Positions 27,180 to 35,999 of a DNA stretch of 64,000 nt are shown in pieces. This DNA comes from Spirochaetales bacterium. Its GTDB lineage: Bacteria > Spirochaetota > Leptospiria > Leptospirales > Leptonemataceae. Location: positions 1,550,001 through 1,614,000 of the forward strand of contig JABTUL010000001.1 in NCBI GenBank assembly GCA_015075425.1. The letters run 5' to 3'. Numbering within the stretch: position 1 is the first letter of the stretch; each line of letters opens with the position of its first letter. Made by a program: the position numbers and the translations under genes. The notes below the pieces were generated by a model. The model ran no database searches, was not told the DNA's origin, and saw nothing but the letters and a program-made list of their open reading frames with translations.

Positions 27180-28853
27180 ATGCAAACACCCAGAAACCCG
27201 TTCGACATTCAGCCCCAGGAACTTGAAGATTTCCCCAGAAGTTTGGAAGAGACGGCCGCAGTTGAACCGGTTCGCAAGGGCCAGATTATCCTGGCGGAAG
27301 TGCACTCCTGGGATGATAAAGATATTTTTCTAACAATCAATCATAAACAAACCGGCAGCTGTCCTCGCAAAGAATTTGTGGAGCTCCCCGATCCCGGATC
27401 AACAATTCCCGTAATGGTGGAAAACGTTCCAGTGGAAGGGATCATCGCTCTTTCCCGTAAGAGCGCACTCCTTGCTCAGAGTAAGCAAGCTCTGGTAGAA
27501 GCGTATGAGGCCGGATCGCAATTAACAGGTAAAGTGCAGAGACATTTTCGCAATGGCCTGATCATTGATTTTGGCGGTCTGCATCTGCACATGCCGGAAG
27601 GCGAGATTGATCTACGGCCCCGCTACCGGCCGGCTGTGGGCACGGAAATCGATTTCAAGGTCCTGTCTTTGAAGGGTCGGTCTGCCAGCGTCAGTCGTCG
27701 GCAGATCCTTCTTGAGCGCAATGATGCGCTATGGAATGAGTTTAGCGCTGTCCATAAAGAAGGTGATGAGATTGAAGCGGAAGTGCAGAGGCTGGTCACT
27801 TTTGGCGTTTTCCTCAAGCTACCTTTTGAACTGGAAGGGCTCTTACATCAGACGGATATCAGCTGGCGCAAATTTGCTCCGTTTAAAGATCGTTTCAGCC
27901 CAGGTCAGAAGGTGACCGTCAAGATATTGAAGCTTGATAAAGAAAATAACAGAATTTCTCTGGGACTGCGACAGATGATGCAGGATCCCTGGGAATGGGC
28001 TCGTGACAATATAAAGGAGGGTGCTGATGTGGAAGGCCGGGTCATCAGTACTACAGACTATGGGGCCTTCCTGGAAATTCGGGAAGGTCTGGATGGCATG
28101 ATCCACAGCTCAGAAATGAGCTGGGCCCGGAGGCCGCTTCCGCCGCAACACTATCTTCAGGTGGGTCAGACGACGATGGCCCGGGTGATCAGCATAGATT
28201 TTGACAAAAAGCGCATCGCTTTGAGCCTCAGGGAGATGAAGGCCGATCCCTGGAAAGATCTGGCCCGTCGTTTGAAAAAAGGGGACGTTCTTGAAGGGAC
28301 TGTGCAGCGAATCAGCAAGCTGGGAGCCAGTGTGGAAATCGAACCCGACGTGGAGGGTCTGATTTACTACAACGATTACAGCTGGGATGAAAAACCGGAC
28401 CGCAGCCTGCTAAAGCTTGGAGAAAAGGTCAAATGCAAACTTCTGGAATGCAAGCCGGAGGAGCGTAAACTGACACTCGGTCTCAAGCAGTTGCAACCCG
28501 GTCCGCATGAAATGTTTCGACGCAAGGTGCGCAACGGGCAAGCAGTCGAATGCACCATTAAAGCAATCAATGACAAAGGGATAGAGGTTTCTATCACTCA
28601 GGACAATCTGTCCGGGTGGATTCCCCGCAAAAATATACCGGTGACGGAGGAAGTCCGCCTGCAGGAAAAGTATCAGGTGGGCATGCCACTGAAAGCGTCC
28701 CTGAGCGGCGTTAATGTGGAGGAACGCCGCATCACTCTTTCCATCCGGGACTTTGAAAAGCAAAAAGATCGCGAGATTCTCAGGCAATACATCAAGAAGG
28801 ATGAATCACCGTCAACGGCCAGCCTGGGGTCGCTGCTCAAAAAAAAGTTATAG
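27180..28853 (+). CDS. rpsA: 30S ribosomal protein S1
   Basis: An approximately 557-residue protein with about six consecutive S1 OB-fold repeats. The best preserved carry the motif GAFLEI..GLDGMIHSSEMSW and GVFLKLPFELEGLLHQTDISW. The first two repeats are more divergent, as is usual for S1, where they bind the ribosome. S1 helps recruit mRNA to the 30S subunit. The ATG at 27180 or a TTG at 27171 may be the start. It lies 21-30 bases after cmk and 1 base before the TPR protein. Confidence 0.92.
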   Translation: MQTPRNPFDIQPQELEDFPRSLEETAAVEPVRKGQIILAEVHSWDDKDIFLTINHKQTGSCPRKEFVELPDPGSTIPVMVENVPVEGIIALSRKSALLAQSKQALVEAYEAGSQLTGKVQRHFRNGLIIDFGGLHLHMPEGEIDLRPRYRPAVGTEIDFKVLSLKGRSASVSRRQILLERNDALWNEFSAVHKEGDEIEAEVQRLVTFGVFLKLPFELEGLLHQTDISWRKFAPFKDRFSPGQKVTVKILKLDKENNRISLGLRQMMQDPWEWARDNIKEGADVEGRVISTTDYGAFLEIREGLDGMIHSSEMSWARRPLPPQHYLQVGQTTMARVISIDFDKKRIALSLREMKADPWKDLARRLKKGDVLEGTVQRISKLGASVEIEPDVEGLIYYNDYSWDEKPDRSLLKLGEKVKCKLLECKPEERKLTLGLKQLQPGPHEMFRRKVRNGQAVECTIKAINDKGIEVSITQDNLSGWIPRKNIPVTEEVRLQEKYQVGMPLKASLSGVNVEERRITLSIRDFEKQKDREILRQYIKKDESPSTASLGSLLKKKL

Positions 28854-28854
28854 T

Positions 28855-29577
28855 ATGTCAAGAAATCGTACCCGTAGAGAAAGAAAATCAGAAGTAGTGG
28901 AATTTGACCCGCTGCGTGAATATGAAAAGGGAACCGCTGAATACTATGTAGCGTCGCTCTTCTTTACCATCCGGGCCCATTACAGGCTGGTCCTTGGCAG
29001 CCTGCTGGGAGTTGTTCTGGTAGGTTTGGCGCTGGCCATTTTTGTTACTGTCCGTGAAAATACAGCAAGGGCAGGCCAGGTGGCTTTCGAGAAACTTTTG
29101 AAAGAGCCGGTCATGCAAGCGGAAGGAGCGGAAAAAACGGCTCTGACCCGGCTTGAGGAATTCCTTGCCCGGCACAGCGATCACGCATCCCGCGAGCGTA
29201 CCCGGGTGTACCGAATTCATTATCTGCGCAAATCAGGTGAGCTGTACCGGGCAGCAGAAGAATCCATTCATCTGGCACGTGAGTTTCAGAACGCACCGCT
29301 CGGAATTTATTTTGCCGCTCTTGCCGGTTATCTGTATGAGCAGGATGGTAAATGGCCTGAATCCCAGGAAGCTTTCAATCTGGCTTTGAGTTCCATGCCT
29401 GAAGATACGGAAGTAAAAGGGCAGGTGTTGCTCGGACTCGGTCGCGGACTTCTGCATATGGGTCGGAAAAACGATGCAACCAGCGCTTTTGAAAAGGTGC
29501 TGGCTTTACCGGAATCCATGGCCCCGGATGATGTGCGCCTGCTGGCCGTAGCCTACCTGCTTAAAGCCGCTCCATGA
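28855..29577 (+). CDS. Membrane-anchored TPR protein
   Basis: A 240-residue protein: a charged cytosolic N terminus of about 45 residues, one transmembrane helix (LVLGSLLGVVLVGLALAIF) and a C-terminal TPR-type helical region (residues 85-238) likely in the periplasm. The layout resembles YfgM-type tetratricopeptide proteins, which act as chaperone adaptors at the Sec translocon, but similarity is by layout only. The ATG at 28855 is 1 base after the rpsA stop, and its stop overlaps the hisG start by 4 bases. Confidence 0.7.
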   Translation: MSRNRTRRERKSEVVEFDPLREYEKGTAEYYVASLFFTIRAHYRLVLGSLLGVVLVGLALAIFVTVRENTARAGQVAFEKLLKEPVMQAEGAEKTALTRLEEFLARHSDHASRERTRVYRIHYLRKSGELYRAAEESIHLAREFQNAPLGIYFAALAGYLYEQDGKWPESQEAFNLALSSMPEDTEVKGQVLLGLGRGLLHMGRKNDATSAFEKVLALPESMAPDDVRLLAVAYLLKAAP

Positions 29578-30203
29578 GCTTTACCATTGCCCTGCCGGCC
29601 GGGCGCATGGCGCTGGAAGCGTTGGCCTTCCTCACCCGATCCGGGATTGCCGAGTTTGATGAAAATCGGCCTGAGCGTGCTTTGAGTTTTATGGATCGGC
29701 AGGGTTTTTTTCGTATAGTACTGGCTCGCAGTCAGGATGTTCCTGTGTATGTGATTCGCGGTGGTGCCGATGCCGGTGTAACCGGGCGCGACGTTCTGTC
29801 CGAACATGGCATTGAGCTGCCCACACCGCTGGCGCTCGGTTTTGGGTTATGCAGGCTGTCTGTGGCCGCCCACGATCCAGACTGTCTTAAGAAAAAGCAT
29901 GTTCGGGTGGCTACCAAATACCCGTCACTTGCTCAGGACTTCTTTTTTCGAAATGGTCTTTCCTGTGAAATCATTAAATTGCATGGTTCTATTGAAATAG
30001 CTCCAGCTCTGGGTATGGCCGATTGCATTGTTGATCTGGTCAGCTCCGGACAGACTTTGCGTGACAACCACCTGGTGGAGGTTGCTACCATTCTCGAAAG
30101 CCAGGCGATGTTTTTTGTAGGCCGTTCTACTTATGCGCTTAAAACAGAGGCTCTCTCTCGCATTCTTATGCAGATGCAATCGGCACTCAGCTTAAAAGGT
30201 TGA
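29574..30203 (+). CDS. hisG: ATP phosphoribosyltransferase, short form (HisG)
   Basis: A 209-residue catalytic subunit of the first enzyme in histidine synthesis. Motifs are IALPAGRM, the VIRGGADAGVTGRDVL segment near 60 and the PRPP-binding ELAP-like loop in SIEIAPALGMADCIVDLVSSGQTLRDN. It lacks the C-terminal regulatory domain of the long form, so by family knowledge it needs a HisZ partner; none is in this window. The ATG overlaps the TPR gene stop (ATGA). Confidence 0.93.
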   Translation: MSFTIALPAGRMALEALAFLTRSGIAEFDENRPERALSFMDRQGFFRIVLARSQDVPVYVIRGGADAGVTGRDVLSEHGIELPTPLALGFGLCRLSVAAHDPDCLKKKHVRVATKYPSLAQDFFFRNGLSCEIIKLHGSIEIAPALGMADCIVDLVSSGQTLRDNHLVEVATILESQAMFFVGRSTYALKTEALSRILMQMQSALSLKG

Positions 30204-30234
30204 CGCTTCCCGGAGCCGTCATCATCTTTTCATT

Positions 30235-31311
30235 GTGGCCGCCAAGATCACCCATATAGAAGTCTTAAAACAGGCCAGCATTCTTCTCGAACATGGCAGT
30301 GCTGAACAACAGGATCTGGCGGAAATGCTGGGTCGTAAGAAGTACCTGCGTTTTGCCGGTCTGGGAGCCGTGGCCCCGGATATATTTTATTTTTATCATA
30401 TATTTAGCAGAAGAAAAGCTCGCAGGGCGCAGTACTGGGGCAACGCACTGCATCATCGCCTGGTATTCGAGTTTGTGCAGGCTCTGCTGGACCATGCGCG
30501 TCAGGAAGAGGATCTGGACAGGAAGTGGAAAAAGATGGCTTTTGCTCTGGGTTATCTCTGTCATTGCGCGGTAGATATTGTCACACATCCGTATATTTTT
30601 TATATAACAGGAGATTACTATTCCAGCGACGCTGTCCGCGCTGAAGAAGCGCAGATCAATCATCTACGGGTAGAATACACGCTGGATGCCTATCTAATTC
30701 ATGAACGCTGGCGATTGCATCCTTACCAGTATCACTTTCTGCAATATGCCGATTGCCGGGAGCGCGGCCCGGACGGAACTTATCGGCTGGATCTGGATAT
30801 CTGGCAGATGATGGTGTCTTCGCTCCAGCGTGTTTTCAAACAGGATTTTGCTGATCACTACATTGGTTCGGTTCGTGAAATTGTACCCGGTGATATCATC
30901 AATGAATCATTTCTGGGTTTTCTGCGGTTCAATCAGATCGTAGATTCCCGATTCCTGATTGTGCGCCTGTTACTGCGGCTCATCGATTTTTTGACTCTGC
31001 GCCGTTTGAAGATCCGCAATTTAATCCTGCCGGTGCCGGCAGCCATTGATCGCCGGCTGGCCAATGAAGAGAAGAGAACCTGGAAGTATCCGGGTGATCC
31101 AACGATCACTTCCAGCGAAAGCTTCATGGATCTGGTTCACAAGGCGGGCCGAGCATCTGCCGATGCCATGACAGAAGCCTACCAGTATCTGAACGGCAGA
31201 GCCAATTTGAAGGATCTGCGAGCCAAGTATCTGGGCTTCAATCTGGATACAGGGCTGCGATCGGAATCCATTGAGATGGTCGAATTCGATGTCATCCCCG
31301 AAAGCAGCTGA
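30235..31311 (+). CDS. Zinc-dependent phospholipase C-like protein
   Basis: A 358-residue protein. The N-terminal 200 residues contain the His/Asp pattern of the PF00882-type zinc-dependent phospholipase C fold: GAVAPDIFYF, NALHHRLVFEFV, LGYLCHCAVDIVTHPYI. No signal peptide is visible, so it would be cytosolic, unlike secreted phospholipases. The C-terminal 150 residues are helical with a basic segment (LIDFLTLRRLKIRN). A GTG at 30235 is used. Substrate unknown. The end overlaps the next gene by 23 bases. Confidence 0.7.
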   Translation: MAAKITHIEVLKQASILLEHGSAEQQDLAEMLGRKKYLRFAGLGAVAPDIFYFYHIFSRRKARRAQYWGNALHHRLVFEFVQALLDHARQEEDLDRKWKKMAFALGYLCHCAVDIVTHPYIFYITGDYYSSDAVRAEEAQINHLRVEYTLDAYLIHERWRLHPYQYHFLQYADCRERGPDGTYRLDLDIWQMMVSSLQRVFKQDFADHYIGSVREIVPGDIINESFLGFLRFNQIVDSRFLIVRLLLRLIDFLTLRRLKIRNLILPVPAAIDRRLANEEKRTWKYPGDPTITSSESFMDLVHKAGRASADAMTEAYQYLNGRANLKDLRAKYLGFNLDTGLRSESIEMVEFDVIPESS

Positions 31312-31693
31312 CCATCCCGTCGTACTTTTTGATGGTGACTGCAACCTCTGTACCGGAAGTGTACAGCTGCTGCTGCGCCTGGACCGTTCCAGGCGGCTGC
31401 GTTATGCTTCCCTTCAGGGCCAGTTTGCCAGAAGTATGCGTACAGCCGCGACTGATGCAATGCTCCTGTGGGATCAAGGAACCCTTTACGAAGGTTATGC
31501 GGCAGTTATGCGACTGGGCGTTATTCTGGGATTGCCAGGACAGGCTCTGTACCGCAGAGCCCGCTGGCCGATTTTCGCATTCCTGGGTCAGAGGCTGTAT
31601 CGTCTGGTTGCGAGGCACCGATACCGTCTATTGGGTCGGCGAAAGACATGCCTTGTGCCGGATGAAGCGCTAAAATCCCTGTTCTATGATTGA
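31289..31693 (+). CDS. DCC-family thiol-disulfide oxidoreductase-like protein
   Basis: A 134-residue DUF393 protein with the family signature [14 protein letters not shown] near residue 10, where Asp-Cys-x-x-Cys forms a thioredoxin-like active site. The C-terminal part is basic and hydrophobic ([24 protein letters not shown]), as usual. The ATG at 31289 lies inside the upstream gene, so the two are coupled. The 3' end overlaps the convergent pyrB gene by 10 bases. Its physiological partner is unknown. Confidence 0.8.
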   Translation: MSSPKAADHPVVLFDGDCNLCTGSVQLLLRLDRSRRLRYASLQGQFARSMRTAATDAMLLWDQGTLYEGYAAVMRLGVILGLPGQALYRRARWPIFAFLGQRLYRLVARHRYRLLGRRKTCLVPDEALKSLFYD

Positions 31694-32625
31694 CCTTCCG
31701 GAAAATTTCCCAGACAGAGGAGTAGCAGGGTCATGCGGACCGTGACACCGTAGCCTGCCTGACGAAAGTAGGCCGCGTTAGGTAAATCATCGACATCGGT
31801 GGAGAGCTCGCTGACCCGGGGCAATGGATGCATGATCAGGGTGTTGCGCCGCGAAGCCTGCACAAAGGCCCGGTTAATGCTGTATGAATTTTTTAAACGA
31901 TCAAATTCATTTTTATCAACGAATCGCTCTTCCTGAATCCGGGTCACGTATGCTACATCGCAGTCCCACATCTCTTTCATATCTTCCGTCTCTTCAAAAG
32001 AAACGTTTTGCTTGCGCAGGCTTTTTTTATAGGATTCCGGCAGGGCAAGATCAAGTGGCGAAATAAAAATCATTTCCACATTGTAGTGTTGCAATAAGTG
32101 GATCAAACTGTGGATGGTCCGGCCAAATTTCAGATCACCGATGAATGCAATACGCAGGCCATCCGGGCTGCCACGCTCGCGAAAAATCGTATAAAGGTCA
32201 AGCAAGGCCTGGGTGGGATGTTGACCGGTTCCATCGCCGGCATTGATGACCGGAATGGAAACAGCAGCCGCAGCAATCCGGCTGCTGCCTTCGACAGGAT
32301 GGCGGATGACCGCAATGTCTGAATAGGCTTCAACCATCTTCATGGTGTCGTAAAGAGTTTCGCCCTTACTGATGGAGGAAAATTGAAAACCAACGGTGGT
32401 GATGACCTGACCGCCCAGGCGGAGCATGGCCGTCTCAAAGCTGAGTCGCGTCCGGGTTGACGATTCAAAGAACAGGGAAGCGAGAATCTTTCCTTCCAGC
32501 ATTCCAAAGATGTCCTCACGCCTTTGCTCTTCCAGCTTTTCTGCCTGACGCAAAAAGAAATCGAGATCCTGACGCGAAAATTGATTGGTATCGAGGATAT
32601 ATCGGAAGGGTGGAGGGCCGGCCAC
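31684..32625 (-). CDS. pyrB: Aspartate carbamoyltransferase catalytic subunit
   Basis: A 313-residue enzyme of pyrimidine synthesis joining carbamoyl phosphate and aspartate. The carbamoyl phosphate motif [13 protein letters not shown] is near residue 52, HPVE and [17 protein letters not shown] follow near 110-135, and the C-terminal HPLPRVSEL binds aspartate. A GTG at 32625 is the only usual start after an in-frame stop, although the only good ribosome-binding match lies too far upstream (about 20 bases). No pyrI follows. The 233 bases upstream hold a perfect palindrome. Confidence 0.93.
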   Translation of the reverse strand: MAGPPPFRYILDTNQFSRQDLDFFLRQAEKLEEQRREDIFGMLEGKILASLFFESSTRTRLSFETAMLRLGGQVITTVGFQFSSISKGETLYDTMKMVEAYSDIAVIRHPVEGSSRIAAAAVSIPVINAGDGTGQHPTQALLDLYTIFRERGSPDGLRIAFIGDLKFGRTIHSLIHLLQHYNVEMIFISPLDLALPESYKKSLRKQNVSFEETEDMKEMWDCDVAYVTRIQEERFVDKNEFDRLKNSYSINRAFVQASRRNTLIMHPLPRVSELSTDVDDLPNAAYFRQAGYGVTVRMTLLLLCLGNFPEGQS

Positions 32626-32680
32626 AAAGCAGGAAAGTGGATCAGCCTTCTCCTGTCAATTCCGGCGATCAGAGCCGCTC

Positions 32681-32701
32681 CTCTTATGGCAGCCATAAGA
32701 G
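32681..32701. repeat. 21-base perfect palindrome upstream of pyrB
   Basis: CTCTTATGGC at 32681-32690 and its exact reverse complement at 32692-32701 flank a single central base. It lies 56 bases before the pyrB start in the 233-base gap between the MORN gene and pyrB. The one-base centre does not suit an RNA hairpin terminator and fits a dimeric repressor operator better. The remainder of the gap (32626-32858) shows nothing else convincing. Confidence 0.5.
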
Positions 32702-32858
32702 CGCAGCGGGATTCCGTCTTGAAAACTCAAAAACCGCGCAAAGGAGAGGCCCTGCTTCAGGCACCTTTCGCAGGCAAAAGGCTGCGGTGTCAGAAAGCAA
32801 AAGCGCGCATCCACGACATCATACGGCTGAATGTACACGGTAAGCCAGATGGATAAAA

Positions 32859-33614
32859 CTAATCCCACTTAGTTCCCAGGCCCGCCGGGACTTTGTCGGG
32901 AACAGGTCCTGATTCCATGCTTTCCAGGACGGCGGCCGGGTTACTGGTATCGCGGGCAAAGTTCTTAGAATCGGCTGGTGGCATACTGGAAAGGCGGGGA
33001 ACGCGGGGTTGATCAAAGGTCTGGCTCTGGCAGGGGCCATTGGCGAAAATGCAGATGTACCAGGATCCGGCCCGGACATCCGATAGGAATTGTCCTTTCT
33101 GATGGATTTTCCCGTTTTCGAAATAGTATTCCCAGGGGCCGTGAGCCTGACCGTACTCGTAGTTGCCGCGGTAAAAAACCTGACCATTAGCGTAGTAATT
33201 GACCCAGGCACCGTGCTTCTTGCCACGAACGTAATTGCCTTCGCTTTCCTTTTTTCCGGAAGAGAAAAAATAATTCCAGGGACCGTCTTTCAGTCCGGAT
33301 TTATACGCACCGGAAGCGAGCAAATAGCCACTGCTGGCATAGATTTCCCAGTTGCCATGCATTTTTCCGGCGTCATAGGGCCCCCGGGCGCGCAGTTTCC
33401 CTTTTTCTGTGAAGAATTCCCAATCTCCCTGACGCTTTGCCGATTTGAGCGGGCCGCGGGCCTTCAGCTGGCCTGAGGCGTACCACACCCCCTCCATTGC
33501 TGCAGTGCGCTGAACCCAGAGACCGGAAGAATGCTTTACGGCATCAGACGGTACACCGGCCGGCATACCATGCAGGGCGGCGGCCAGCAAAAAGAGACAG
33601 GCAAAACGTATCAT
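32859..33614 (-). CDS. Secreted MORN-repeat protein
   Basis: A 251-residue exported protein. A signal peptide (MIRFACLFLLAAALHGMPA) is followed by seven MORN-type repeats of about 22 residues, each built on G-x-W-x-x-Y/F-x-x-x-G (GDWEFFTEKG, GNWEIYASSG, GPWNYFFSSG, GAWVNYYANG, GPWEYYFENG). A Pro/Ser-rich tail of about 60 residues follows. Such repeats occur in bacterial YwqK-like proteins; their role outside the cytosol is not established. The ATG at 33614 is chosen because it begins the signal peptide. The dnaA-like gene ends 38 bases upstream. Confidence 0.75.
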   Translation of the reverse strand: MIRFACLFLLAAALHGMPAGVPSDAVKHSSGLWVQRTAAMEGVWYASGQLKARGPLKSAKRQGDWEFFTEKGKLRARGPYDAGKMHGNWEIYASSGYLLASGAYKSGLKDGPWNYFFSSGKKESEGNYVRGKKHGAWVNYYANGQVFYRGNYEYGQAHGPWEYYFENGKIHQKGQFLSDVRAGSWYICIFANGPCQSQTFDQPRVPRLSSMPPADSKNFARDTSNPAAVLESMESGPVPDKVPAGLGTKWD

Positions 33615-33652
33615 AAGGCTATCATCGGTCAACTTAAGATTCCCATGAGGGG

Positions 33653-34849
33653 TCAGCCAAGTTCCATGGCAATTTCTTCCAGCTGTCGAGCCAGAAAAAA
33701 GTCATTCTTCAGCCGACTTTCAATTCTTTTTCTGCCGTGGATCACAGCCGTATGGTCCCGCCGGCCAATCAGCCGGGCAATTTCCGAAAGGGTCAATGAC
33801 GTTTTTTTACACAAAAGATAGGTTGCGACCTGCCTGGCTTCGACTGTACGGCGGTCCCGGCCAGGTCCACCCAGAGCGGCCAGCGAAATATCATAAAACA
33901 GGGCGACGGCCCGCATGATTTCTGTGGGCTCCAGTGAGCGGGCCGGTCGCAACCGGGCGATGAGTCCGCTCAGATCCCCCTTGCCGGAGGCCTTGATCTG
34001 AAGTAATGCTCCCTGCAGTGAGCGAATATCGCCCGGAAGGCCCAAACAGAGTTCTTCAAGCTCTTTCTGCGTGAGTTGGATGGAGTGGCGCTCTGCCATG
34101 AAAGCCAGAAGTTTGAGCCTTGCGTCGCCGCAGGGGTAGGACATTTCCAGCCGACTGGCCGTTTGCAGGCGCGAAGCCAGGGATTTTTCGAGTTCGAGGT
34201 CGGGCAGGTCTACATCCGATAGCAAAAGGAGCCGCTGGCCGCGTCCTGAAAAGTCATCAATTAAGTTAATGAGTTCCTCCTGGGTCCGTCCGGCCGATTT
34301 TTTGATGAACTGAAAATCATCCAGGATCAGGTCAGAGGATCTCAGGTTTTGTCTCCAGTTCAGGATATCGCGAGTCCGGCAGGCGCGCGCAAAGCCAGAA
34401 TAGAACTCTTCCATTCTGATGAGCCGCGCCCCCTGTTGCTGCAGGGATAAGGCCAGAGTACTTTTTCCCGAGCCCGTGCGCCCGTAAATCAGGGTGATCG
34501 CTGAAGGCCACTGGCCGTTCTGTAAAGTAGCAATTGCCGGTGGCAGAGCCTCCTGGCAAATGTCCGGTTTTTTCTCCACAAGGAAAAGCGATTTTTGCGG
34601 GGCGACGACCATGAGCGGTGCATCCCCCAGCGTTTTTTCCAGAAGCTGCCAGTATCTGCGGCGGATATGATTGCTCGCGTGACTGTCGGGAGTGATCAAC
34701 ACCAGACGTCCGCGATCTTCGTCAGCCTTGAGGGGGCTGATAAAGGTCGAGAAAAAGGGTTCCGGGATGCTCGTGCGCAGCTCCCTTTTGCATTGTTCCC
34801 AAAGAAGTTGCGGCGCGCTTCGCAGAGCGGGTTCAGTATTATGTCTCAT
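33653..34849 (-). CDS. DnaA-family replication initiator (divergent DnaA or paralogue)
   Basis: A 398-residue DnaA-type protein. Domain I (LWEQCKRELRTSIPEPFFSTFISPL) is followed by almost no domain II. The AAA+ domain has Walker A GRTGSGKS (residues 123-130; usual DnaA has GKTH), Walker B LILDDFQF near 175-180, and a sensor-2 Arg in GDIRSLQGAL. Domain IV has the DnaA-box-binding signature GRRDHTAVIHGRKRI. It should bind DnaA boxes and ATP. dnaN, recF and gyrB are absent nearby, which is unusual for the main dnaA. The start is uncertain: ATG 34849, or in-frame GTG and TTG up to 34897. Confidence 0.75.
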   Translation of the reverse strand: MRHNTEPALRSAPQLLWEQCKRELRTSIPEPFFSTFISPLKADEDRGRLVLITPDSHASNHIRRRYWQLLEKTLGDAPLMVVAPQKSLFLVEKKPDICQEALPPAIATLQNGQWPSAITLIYGRTGSGKSTLALSLQQQGARLIRMEEFYSGFARACRTRDILNWRQNLRSSDLILDDFQFIKKSAGRTQEELINLIDDFSGRGQRLLLLSDVDLPDLELEKSLASRLQTASRLEMSYPCGDARLKLLAFMAERHSIQLTQKELEELCLGLPGDIRSLQGALLQIKASGKGDLSGLIARLRPARSLEPTEIMRAVALFYDISLAALGGPGRDRRTVEARQVATYLLCKKTSLTLSEIARLIGRRDHTAVIHGRKRIESRLKNDFFLARQLEEIAMELG

Positions 34850-34928
34850 TAGATCGTTCAGAATGTCCACTTTATAGATGAGGACCGTGCCCGGCAAGCG
34901 AAGAAGGATGCACAGGCAATAAAAAAAT

Positions 34929-34948
34929 CGGGGATAAGTTGCGAATAA
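34929..34948 (-). promoter_or_regulatory. Two DnaA-box-like 9-mers before the dnaA-like gene
   Basis: On the minus strand TTATTCGCA (34948-34940) and TTATCCCCG (34937-34929) lie two bases apart, 80-100 bases before the dnaA-like start. They differ from TTATCCACA at two and three positions. They might be autoregulatory sites; two imperfect matches in a short AT-rich gap could also be chance. Confidence 0.25.
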
Positions 34949-34961
34949 GCCTTCGCCGCTC

Positions 34962-35999
34962 TTAAATGATTTTAAATGCTTTGAGAGATCGGTACATGAT
35001 CTGTATCGTGACCATAATCATCGCAGCCAGCGGAATGGCGATAACCATGCCCATAATTCCCAGAAGATCACTGAATGTAATGAAGGCCAGAATGGCAATC
35101 AGCGGATGGATATCCACGGAGCGAGCCAGAAGCACCGGTTGATTGAATACATTGTCCACCAGCTGCGCCGCGGCGAAGGCCAGCAGAGTCGGTACAAGAA
35201 GATCGCTGGAAGCCGCTGCGAGAAAGAGGGCCGGCAAAAGACCGGCCAGAGGGCCAATGTAGGGCAGGGCATTGAGGGAGGCTCCAATCAAAGCAGCAAT
35301 CGGTGCGTAAGGCAGTCCGATGATCCCGTAACCGGTAAGAAGAATGACAAAAATAATGAGCCACTGAAGCATCATGCCCAGCAGGTAGCTTGAGATTTGC
35401 CGGCGAATCCGGTAAGCCAGTTGCAGGGTCATTTCAAAGTAGCGATTGGGCACCATGGAAAGGATGCTCCGGAACAGTTCTGGACCCTGCAGCAGGAAGA
35501 TTACAAGGATTATAGGTGTGATGATGCTGGAAGTGAAAAGTACGGGCAGGTAGGAAGGGAGTTTTTCCAGCGTGCTGGCGACCGGTTCCTTGAGCAAATT
35601 GAGAACATAGCCGATTTCGAGTTTGGCGGCACCTTCAAAGCCGGGAAATGTCTCCTGCACTCTTGTGCGAATAAGATCCAGGGCTTCTTTCAGCCGTGCG
35701 ACGTAGATGTCGGACTGCTCCATCATGACCCGAAATTCGGCCATGAGGAAGGGAGTGCTCAGCCGAATGGTCCAGTAGATGGCAAGGCCCGTCATGGACA
35801 GAATAAAAAAAACAGCAAGGATGCGAGGAATGCCAAAACCCTCGAGACCGTTTACGGCCGGTGTAAGCAGGAAAGCAAGTATCAGGGCGAAGAGAAACTG
35901 CACGGCAAGAGCAGTCAGTCCGTAGGTAACGAGCGCGACAAAGCCCAGAACGATAGCAATGAAAAGCAGACGAACGATATGCGTTGAGAAATCCTGCAT
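34962..35999 (-). CDS. AI-2E family transporter (YdiK/PerM-like permease)
   Basis: A 345-residue inner-membrane protein with eight predicted helices, arranged as two N-terminal pairs, a soluble central region (residues 90-155) and four C-terminal helices, the standard plan of AI-2E family permeases. Conserved C-terminal segments PYIGPLAGLLPAL and DNVFNQPVLLARSVDIHPLIAILAFI are present. Members export diverse small molecules or act as ion/proton antiporters; the substrate cannot be inferred. The ATG overlaps the stop of the cyclic-nucleotide-binding gene (TGATG). Confidence 0.9.
   Translation of the reverse strand: MQDFSTHIVRLLFIAIVLGFVALVTYGLTALAVQFLFALILAFLLTPAVNGLEGFGIPRILAVFFILSMTGLAIYWTIRLSTPFLMAEFRVMMEQSDIYVARLKEALDLIRTRVQETFPGFEGAAKLEIGYVLNLLKEPVASTLEKLPSYLPVLFTSSIITPIILVIFLLQGPELFRSILSMVPNRYFEMTLQLAYRIRRQISSYLLGMMLQWLIIFVILLTGYGIIGLPYAPIAALIGASLNALPYIGPLAGLLPALFLAAASSDLLVPTLLAFAAAQLVDNVFNQPVLLARSVDIHPLIAILAFITFSDLLGIMGMVIAIPLAAMIMVTIQIMYRSLKAFKII

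Noticed and set aside
32656-32868. 70-residue minus-strand open frame between the MORN gene and pyrB
   Set aside because: GTG start without a ribosome-binding site, overlaps the MORN stop by 10 bases, has no recognisable family, and covers the palindrome; more likely intergenic.
33653-34961. A replication origin at the dnaA-like gene
   Set aside because: Only two imperfect DnaA boxes, no AT-rich unwinding element recognised, and no dnaN, recF or gyrB nearby.
35397-35987. 196-residue plus-strand frame opposite the AI-2E permease
   Set aside because: Antisense of hydrophobic helices; polar, repetitive composition and no ribosome-binding site.
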